Source: Kuschelorhynchus macadamiae (taxonomy: Eukaryota; Arthropoda; Insecta; Coleoptera; Curculionidae). From it: 64,000 nt of DNA. The position numbers and the translations under genes are program-made. The stretch is from assembly GCA_030620095.1 (NCBI GenBank), contig JAUTXW010000214.1:682001-746000 (forward strand), in the 5' to 3' direction. Of the stretch, positions 57,339-64,000 are shown piece after piece. The notes beneath the pieces are model-generated. The model was not told where the DNA came from and did not search any database. It saw nothing but the letters and a program-made list of their open reading frames with translations. Position 1 is the stretch's first letter. Each line of letters starts with the position of its first letter.

Positions 57339-57381
57339 ATCCGACGTTTCGCCTTCTATTGCACGGGGTATCTTCAAGGAT
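57339..57381 (-). ncRNA. Hammerhead-like motif at PLE 3' end
   Basis: Minus strand, about 100 bp past the last recognisable coding block of the PLE: ATCC / TTGAAGA / hairpin region / GAAACGTC / GGAT. The outer stem ATCC-GGAT is perfect, as are GAAACGTC and the minimal third stem. The first box has an extra T (CTTGAAGA for CTGAAGA) and the hairpin is weak. The position fits reports that PLEs carry hammerhead motifs in their terminal regions. Confidence 0.4.
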
Positions 57382-57479
57382 CTTTACCCCTCGAGATCTG
57401 AACATTGAATGAGCTCGAAGATATTCAGGCGGGTTTTTATACCCGACTTGTGCTCGCCAAACCGTGACTCTGTGTTAAG

Positions 57480-58860
57480 ATCGGTTTCCACGTGTGATGT
57501 AGACCGTAACCCGTATCTCTATTGAATTTTTTTGTATGTTTAAATATTTCAATAGATTCTCTAATTTTTCGTTTAAAAAAACCTGGAACCGATGCTAGAA
57601 CCTTGGTTTCCTTTACATTTATAAAATGGCCAGGTTATGCTGGTGTTCAGCTACAGTAGATTGAACAATTTGTTTCTTTTTAATACATCGTTCATGTTCC
57701 TTAAGTCTAGTTGATATTGAGCGTCCTGTTTCTCCCACATACACTTCTCCAGAGGAGCAAAGAATTTTATATACTCCTTTTGTTTGGAAAGGTACAACAT
57801 CTTTCGGGGATTGCAAGCATTGTCCAATCTTCTTATGTGTATTAAAGATTGTACGTATGTTGGACCGCCGAAGTAATCGTCCTATTTTGTCTGTAGTGCC
57901 ATGTATGTAGGGAAGAACAACACTACCTAATGGTGGCTCTTTATCATTTGGCGGAGTTGGATTACTATATCTATGAATTGAACGCGTAATATCTTCAGTG
58001 CAATAGCCATTTCCTCTGAGAGCTTCGGTCAGTTTCGCTGTTTCCGATGTTAAAGAATCTTGAACAGAAATCGAAATAGCTCTGACTACTAGTGAGTTAA
58101 TAACCGATTTCTTTTGTGCCGGATGGTGATGGGAATTTGCATTTAAGAATCTATTTGTATGCGTCGGTTTTCTATACACATAATGTCCTATTGTACCATT
58201 TTCCTTCCTTTGAACACATACATCTAGAAAGGGAATCGTTCCATTAGATCCAATTTCCATCGTGAACTTGATATTATGATGTTGCTGGTTAAGGTGCTCC
58301 AGAAATATAAGGAGATTATCCTGTCCATTAGGCCAAACAACAAAAGTATCGTCTATATATCTGAACCAGTGCTTTGGTTTTAGTGGAGCGGTTGTTAGAG
58401 CAATAACCTCAAAGGCTTCCATATAAATATTCGCTACCACAAGTGATAGAGGAGATCCCATAGCTGCCCCTGAAGTTTGTTCACAAAATGATCCTTGAAA
58501 AATGAAATAAGTAGATGTAAGACAAGTTTCCACTAGGTCTATTAAGTTCTTATCAAGATTATTATTATCCAGTAAGTCTGATATAATGGAAATTGAGTCG
58601 TTGACAGGAAAATTTGTGTAAAGTGATTCTACAGCGAAACTGACCAAAATATCTTCAGGATCCAATTGTCTTAAGTTTTTCCATGGAAAGTTTTAATAAA
58701 AGAATCTGTTTTTCCAGTAAATGGATTAAGAAAATTTGAAAGATATTTAGCTAGTTTGTATGTGGGCGAGTCTATTGCACTGACGATCGGTCGAAGTGGT
58801 ACATTGTCCTTGTGTATCTTCGGAAGACCGTAGAACCTGGGAATCTTGGAGCTGCTTTGT
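57480..58860 (-). pseudogene. Penelope-like element: reverse transcriptase plus GIY-YIG
   Basis: Largest coding frame of the window (58665 to 57619), with flanking pieces. Upstream (58860-58690, another frame): SKIPRFYGLPKIHKDNVPLR and SAIDSPTYKLAKYLSNFLNP. Main frame: motif A reads SFAVESLYTNFP at residues 9-20, where PLEs have SFDV, so the catalytic Asp is Ala; SGAAMGSPLS at 65-74; YIDDTFVVW at 103-111 with both Asp intact; TIPFLDV at 143-149; YRKPTHTNRFLN at 164-175. GIY-YIG domain from 297: GVYKILCSSGEVYVGETGRS, with R320 in the ISTRLKEH helix. After a stop, the C-terminus continues to about 57480 (VLASVPGFFKRKIRESIEI, DTGYGLHHTWKP). The D-to-A change and frameshifts mean no active polymerase. 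It is 5' truncated. Confidence 0.9.
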
Positions 58861-59789
58861 TTTAATGATTTTTATAATAATATGAAACAGTAAAAATTGA
58901 TGTTGCAATACGGTACAGGGAATTAATGAATACGTTGAAGTTTTTGAACCTCCTGATGGGGTATGTTAGGAGAGCCCTCTCCCCTTTCGCGATCGTCTTA
59001 AAGGGTATTCCAGTGTTGTAGGGCACAAGCACCCATGCTTTTCTAGATTTACCTTTACTTTATTGTATTTTCTGAGCGGCGTTTTCTCCCATTCCTAGGT
59101 CTTCCTATCTAAAAAATAGGCTTTAGATTAGTTTTTATGTCCAGCGTTGTACTAGATGTTGAAATAAATACGTTATATATTTAACCATTGTTTAGAAAAA
59201 CTAGTTTCCTGTGCAAATCATAATAAAAAATAATATAAAATTACAGAAATCAAATGTGAGGATTCGTGAGGCCTCACGTTCGAGAGATTGAAGGAGTCAA
59301 ACAACGCAATGTATTTATAAAGAAATTAGGCATAAACCGCCGATCACGAAAAGTCCCACGTCAAATTTAAGCCTGCTATCTCGTAGATAACAAAATATGA
59401 CAATAACAGAGCAAAAACAGTTTAAACTGTATTTTAAACTCAAAACTTACAAAGTTTTAGTTTTTTTTTAATATAAGAAATTTTGAAATCATAAATTATT
59501 GCTAATTCCATATCCTCTTATTTAGAAGATAACAATGATGTTTTCATGCTATTTATTTTAAATTATCAAAAAAAAATATATAAAAAATCAAGGCTTGAGA
59601 AACATTAATAATCAAAGGAATTAATAATAGTTAATTTTTAATGACAATTGACGGCAACAGAAAACCTATACCTATTGTTAGGCTATTTTACTTCACATAA
59701 TTTTTACATTTGATGTAACACAAATGCTTTAGATTCAGAACAAAGTACAATATATAAAAGTTTAAACACCCAACATCCGTATCTGGCAG
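58861..59789. other. No gene seen
   Basis: AT-rich. 59000-59160 is somewhat less so (CGGCGTTTTCTCCCATTCC) and could be a retroelement untranslated region, but no partner was found. Confidence 0.4.
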
Positions 59790-59905
59790 TTAACCTAAAG
59801 TTTCCAAATTAAAATTTTAAACTTTCAGCCAGATTACAATCAGATACGGCGAGCCGGGCGGTTTGGTGTACGAAGCAAATTCGACAGGCAGACGATTTAA
59901 TTTAA
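59790..59905. repeat. Dispersed repeat, copy 3
   Basis: CCAGATTACAATCAGATACG, then GGCGGTTTGGTGTACGAAGC, aligning with 34895-34965. It is interrupted by a TTTAATTTATTTATTT run and then by the hAT end at 59936. Confidence 0.6.
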
Positions 59906-59935
59906 TTTATTTATTTAAACCAAATTTTCCTTTAT

Positions 59936-60670
59936 CAGCGGCGTGCAGTGCCTTTTGAAACAGGGTAGGCAATAATAAATTACTATGTCCTTAAAATTAC
60001 TTACCCCTTAAAAGTGCTTCTCTCTTGCATCAGTATGTCCACAATCCACAAAGGAAGCAATTTTTCAAAACTTACCTATTTGTAATGTACTTGTATTCTT
60101 CTGTCTTTTTGCACACTTGTCTATAATTTCGTCGTAGAAACGCGGATACTTCGACATTGTATGTACAAGATTGTTTTCAATCGTTAACAGGGTCACATCG
60201 GAAAGACGATCTTGTCCTGTCGAATTCCGCAAATAAGTCTTTATTCGTTTAAGCGCAGAAAAACTCAGTTCTACCGAGTTGGAATCGTCAACACTAACTC
60301 ACATAATTTAACTACCTTTAAATATGCGTTGGTTAAGTCTGTTTCTTTCAAAAAAGCCAATACCTCACTTGCAGAATTTTTTTCAGTCTTCAGTTAGTTC
60401 CGAACGTAACAAAACTAAATCAAAGTACTACCCATAAAGACGCATCAAACATTTTAACTGGGTTTTCGGAAAACGTTTTCCCTTAAACGAGTTAAAATGA
60501 TACAGCTCGAGAAAGTTTAGGTCTTCAAAGTTTTTTAACCTGTTGTCTACTTCTTGATAAATTTGATCCAAAATTTGGATAAAAAGTCGTCGATAACACG
60601 TTTTATAACCTTCAACATTATCCGTGCGCACCCGTTTTCTTTGTGACTCCAAACCGATACAACCGACACT
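59936..60670 (-). mobile_element. hAT element, 3' part (copy 1)
   Basis: Left end CAGCGGCGTGCAGTGCC at 59936 resembles the hAT terminal repeat CAGTGGCGGCTCGTGGTG at 61872. Coding remnants on the minus strand point to this end. No matching right terminal repeat was found before 61870, so the element is truncated near 60670. Confidence 0.6.
60040..60652 (-). pseudogene. hAT transposase C-terminal part, ZMYM1-like
   Basis: 60652-60428: YRRLFIQILDQIYQEVDNRL, then FEDLNFLELYHFN, the helical insertion region of ZMYM1-like hAT transposases. After breaks, 60310-60060: LCELVLTIPTSVELSFSALK, where the usual ASAERSF has been shortened, RIKTYLRNSTGQDRLSDVTL and YPRFYDEIIDKCAKRQ, the C-terminal dimerisation (hATC) domain. 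Stops and a small deletion in the conserved ERSF text make it inactive. Confidence 0.75.
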
Positions 60671-60836
60671 ATTCGTATATTCCCAACAATTATTAACGTC
60701 ATCTTTTTTTTGTTTGTTATATTTTTAAACTCACAATGTTATTTTACACACAATCCGATATCGCCGGTTTTACATCGTAATAAATTAAACAGATTATCAG
60801 AAAATGGAAAAAAACATTTTCTCCTTTCATATTTCA

Positions 60837-60872
60837 ACCCTGAAGAAGGTAACAAAGATTACCGAAAGCTTG
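60837..60872 (+). ncRNA. Hammerhead-like motif, isolated
   Basis: CC / CTGAAGA / one base / GGTAA-CAAAGA-TTACC / GAAAGCTT / GG. First box, perfect hairpin, GAAA and a paired AG-CT third stem are all present, with a short CC-GG outer stem. Downstream text (AATCCAGCCC.AATCTGGACCG-like) resembles that following the motif in the palindrome at 9608, so this is probably the end of a related PLE-like element. Confidence 0.45.
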
Positions 60873-61105
60873 GAGTAGCTAAAAAAGCAATTTAAATCCA
60901 GCCCTAATCTGGACCGATACCCTAATAAAATTACAAGATCAAACGAACTTAGTAGTTTTTTATTTCCTGCGTTGAATCACACGTTGAAAGAAAATATTCA
61001 ATACATCCATGACTAATGCTCCTTAACGCTTGAGATTTGGTGAGCTTTTCCCTTACATCACTCTTTTTTAGAGAAATTTAAATAAAAAAATAACTGTTAT
61101 TTATT

Positions 61106-61413
61106 TTAGTAAAGGCTTGATTTAGGGAAGGGTGGGATCGAACTTCGCTTAAGGTAAGTCCGTTTCTCCTGAAGTTTACATTTTTTGGTATTACTTTTCT
61201 CACATTCTGCTTGACTTTTAGAACTTTTAATTGCATAGAAGTATGCTCTATTTCCTTTTTTCCAGGTTAACTCCAAATAGTCATTCATCTATTGGTGCTT
61301 CTGCTAGAGTATCTTTAACATCCTTATTTAAATTATATGCTACCAATTCTCTACGAGATGTTGTTTCAGTATGTAAAATATCGGTAAGCAACCTCCCTGC
61401 ATCACTTAAGGAT

Positions 61414-61417
<4 letters not shown>
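61106..61417 (-). pseudogene. Retroelement gag-like fragment
   Basis: Minus strand, two frames: LSDAGRLLTDILHTETTSRR, ELVAYNLNKDVKDTLAEAP and IDEWLFG, then RAYFYAIKSSKSQAE. The DAG.LL.D..H.E...RR, N...KD.L and D.WLFG pattern is one I associate with gag-like proteins of retroelements (possibly DIRS-like). The (TA)n tract directly upstream cuts it off. Class uncertain. Confidence 0.4.

Positions 61418-61467
<50 letters not shown>
61418..61467. repeat. (TA)n microsatellite
   Basis: Fifty bases of TA, followed after a short gap by a C-run (61483-61492). It truncates the gag-like fragment. Confidence 0.95.
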
Positions 61468-61470
<3 letters not shown>

Positions 61471-61959
61471 GATTCACGTTCGCCCCCCCCCTCTTCTGTT
61501 AACAATGATGTTAAAACTAGACCAATAGACGATACAATTAGAAAAATTCAACGCCATCCGTTTTTAATGTGCGGTGTGCCTGGCCCTTTATTTTTTTTAA
61601 GTTTGTCCGTCTTTTTCTAGATTTTAATTTAAGTTTCATCCCCTGTTTGTTATTAATTTTAAGCAATGATTTTTGTTTCGTAATTCACACATTTTATTTT
61701 GGTTAATAGATAGAACAAAACAAATCTTTTATTTAAATAAATTAACCACAAACCACCTGTTTGTTAGAGTATCTAGATTCAAGTAGAAGAAACCAACATT
61801 GTTGCAGTTTGCTATTGTTCGAGTTCTAAGTGGTTGCGAAATAGGTGAGATAAGATATTTAATTAATTTATCAGTGGCGGCTCGTGGTGAATTATCTTGG
61901 GAGGTCAATAACAAATTTAAAAATAGGCATACTTAAAATAAAAATAAATATCTTATCTT

Positions 61960-62640
61960 TAAATTGAGCTTTAAATTCTCTTGAAGGTCAGGTCTACTCT
62001 TCGTTCTTTAGAATTGGAAAAATGCTGACTGACACGTTCGTTAAAATTGCACGCACATTCCTTTTATAAACGATTTCTCAATACTTAACATTGCTAAAGC
62101 GGATAGTCTATCTTAGCCCGACTCCTCAACAAAATTTATAAGCCTTCGAAAAACCCCTGGATTTTCGGACAAAGCCGTTTCATCATGGCCACGTAGTGCC
62201 AGTTCGAATGCATCACAAAATTTTACTCAATCTATAACTTTGTTTAAAATATATCGATTTTTGGATACATTTTCATTAAAATATTTAAGTGATTTTCTAT
62301 AAGCTGTACCTAGCTGAGTGCAAATATCAACACTTCCGACCGTAGCATAGTTTACCGAACATTTCATGTGATCTGCAGAAAACGCATGTTTTTTTATTTT
62401 TTCTTTAGAGTGTTTTAAGTCTTTAACACCGGTTTTGCACCATAATGTGTCCGACGAGTCCTTAGAAAACAACAAACAAACATAACAGTAAAATGAGTTA
62501 TAGACTTCACAACCACATATCCAATTAGCTAATCGTACATACTTTTGCGAAAATTTCAATGAACCTCTTTATTTTTGTCTTTATTAGTTTGTCGTATACT
62601 AGGTTCTGGCAAATTGCGCCCACTTACCTTGAATTCGGTT
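61960..62640 (-). pseudogene. hAT transposase, ZMYM1-like, middle deleted
   Basis: N-terminal zinc-finger region (62640-62227): WICGCEVYNSFYCYVCLLFS, LWCKTGVKDLKHSKEKIKKH, SADHMKCSV, NENVSKNRYILNKVID: the TTF-type Cys/His domain of ZMYM1-like transposases (C..C...H...H). Then KFCDAFELALRGHDETALSE and GVFRRLINFVEESG (62215-62110), joined directly to ALAMLSIEKSFIKGM and a RTKSRPDL stretch (62100-61970), the C-terminal dimerisation domain. Most of the RNase H-like catalytic domain is missing between the two, so this is a non-autonomous derivative that could move only with a helper. Confidence 0.8.
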
Positions 62641-62860
62641 ATTTTCACAAAGTTAAGTTCTTTAGCACTCTTTAGTTGTTTAATTTTTTCCACTACCGAT
62701 ATTTCATTTCATCTACATTCACAACTCAAACATAGACCACCTTGAAATTGGTTGTTTTTGCAAAATTAAGTTCGTAAGCACTTTTTAGTTGTTTATTTTT
62801 TTTCACCAGTCACTACCAACATTTCATTTCCTGTATATTTCTAACTCACACATGGATCAT
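62626..62860. repeat. Two-copy tandem repeat, period 113 bp
   Basis: ACCTTGAATTCGGTTATTTT at 62626 returns as ACCTTGAAATTGGTTGTTTT at 62739, with AAGTTCTTTAGCACTCTTTA against AAGTTCGTAAGCACTTTTTA. It lies within the hAT element, upstream of the zinc-finger coding region. Confidence 0.75.
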
Positions 62861-63371
62861 AAAAACAAAAAAATATATATTACAAAAATCAGTACATAAA
62901 TCAATTTTCATCGATTAAAAACGAAACGAAACAACATCGAATTAGAATATCGGCCGCGCGACCTCTGAACAATTGAACTTCCGCTTGCCGACGTGATGCC
63001 GCGAGCGATCGATCGAATTATATGAAGAGACCAGCTGATGACCCAAATCGTGATTTCATATTCCACTTGCTATCACGTTCGGCTGCCGCTCGGTAGCTGT
63101 GAAATCTTCGGGTACTTTGGTCAAGCTTTAAGGTAATCAGAGCAATTCGGACTGCCCAGCTTAGCTTGGTATAGCGTATTTTATTATGCCTAAGCAACGC
63201 AACGAAACCATTCGAACTGCCGCGCGCGGCTCATAGTGTAGCGTATTTAACATCTCCCAAGGTTCGCGTTTTATTACAACTATTAGGAAGGACGGTCAAA
63301 CGAATAATTTATTTTCTGAAATATTTTTGAGGGGTCATTGACCAAATGATCCTATGGAAGAGTCGCCACTG

Positions 63372-64000
63372 TCATTTATACTAACAATTTTATTTGATAA
63401 CATTGTAAATTATAATCTACGAAGAAACCTACAGAATAACTTTGATTTTATTTATGATTCTTAGTTAATTCCAGTAATGTTGACAGGCTTGCGCGTTACT
63501 TAACATTTTAAATAAACAAATTTAAATACTTCATTGAGATCTATTACCCTGCTACAATATATGACTGTCCAATATAGTGTTTGAAACAAACATACACGTA
63601 TCCCAAACAATTTTAAAAGAAAAACAAGTAACCTGTCAGGTTATTAGTATATTAGTCGTGTGCGTGACCTTAGGTGTCTATTTTTAAACACTTATTTTAG
63701 ATCCTATTTTACTATTATCATAACAATGACGGGTATTTTTAACTAACAAACGTCCGCTAGTCCGATACATCCGGTTACAAAAGTAGATACAAAATTGAAA
63801 ATCAGAAGATAAAAAAGTTCGAAAATCTACCCATCCCGGTAACTAGTTTACAAAATTTAATAGTACAGTCCAAACATTGACTAAATCAGTAAGGAAAAAT
63901 GAGTATTTCAAAAGGCGATACCTTCTTCGAAAGAACTTATTGAAATTTACACCTATTAGTCGAATAAAAACGGTTCAAAACACAATAAATAATCATCATA
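63372..64000. other. No gene seen
   Basis: Flank to the right of the hAT element. AT-rich, no recognised frame or repeat. Confidence 0.4.

Larger units (their letters stand above)
61872..63371 (-). mobile_element. hAT element, internally deleted, with target duplication (copy 2)
   Basis: Left end CAGTGGCGGCTCGTGGTG at 61872 and right end, on the minus strand, CAGTGGCGACTCTTCC from 63371. The 8 bp outside each end are TAATTTAT (61864-61871) and TCATTTAT (63372-63379), a 7 of 8 match expected for hAT insertion. Length 1.5 kb against 3 kb or more for autonomous relatives. The right subterminal region (62940-63250) is markedly GC-richer, with CCGCGCG and GCGATCGATCG words that may be transposase-binding sites. 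Confidence 0.85.

Overview
The window is AT-rich eukaryotic DNA that looks like an arthropod, most likely insect, genome. I found no intact host gene, no operon-like layout, no RNA gene I can defend and no CRISPR array. Almost everything I can name is a transposable element (TE) or a relic of one: several Tc1/mariner/IS630-type transposases, two hAT copies, a Crypton tyrosine recombinase, two RNase H-encoding non-LTR retrotransposons, several Penelope-like elements (PLEs, reverse transcriptase plus GIY-YIG endonuclease), and two copies of an arthropod multicopy Cys-rich protein of unknown function. The organism call is an inference from this TE mix, the mutated coding frames, the long (TA)n tracts and TTAGG-like steps.

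Layout. 1-840 is the end of a large composite repeat (copy R1; further copies at 10.5-11.7, 12.8-14.7, 18.8-22.0, 35.35-37.05 and 55.0-56.0 kb). 1346-1563 is a small foldback element. 1670-2640 is a mariner-like relic. 3481-4038 is a MITE-like inverted-repeat element. 4095-7271 is a mariner-like element whose very long inverted repeats include the start of its own transposase gene. 7414-9714 is a 2.3-kb palindrome with a GIY-YIG domain at its centre. (TA)n tracts lie between and around these elements. 14.7-15.8 kb is a deleted Tc1 element. 17.2-18.1 and 23.9-25.1 kb hold the unknown Cys-rich family. 22.3-23.0, 28.0-29.8 and 57.3-58.9 kb hold PLE fragments. 29.9-32.9 kb holds a non-LTR tail, a mariner relic and a nearly intact DDE transposase. 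33.1-33.9 kb is a foldback element. 37.6-39.4 kb is a non-LTR relic. 39.4-50.0 kb is a young 5.3-kb tandem duplication whose right breakpoint cuts a Crypton. 52.3-53.4 kb holds a mariner relic and a non-LTR tail. 60-63.4 kb holds hAT copies, one with clear terminal repeats and a near-perfect 8-bp target duplication.

The most interesting signal is a recurrent short motif that reads like a compact type I hammerhead self-cleaving ribozyme: a CTGANGA box, a short hairpin, GAAA, then a GTC-type cleavage site closed by a short outer stem. It recurs at least ten times. At 19.4-20.0 kb it sits once per monomer in a roughly 220-bp tandem array inside the composite repeat. It also lies near the ends of palindromic and PLE-like elements. 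The hairpin stem, the outer stem and the minimal third stem all vary while staying paired, which argues for selection on RNA structure. Together with the PLE reverse transcriptases in the same window, this resembles a retrozyme-like non-autonomous system. That link is inference.
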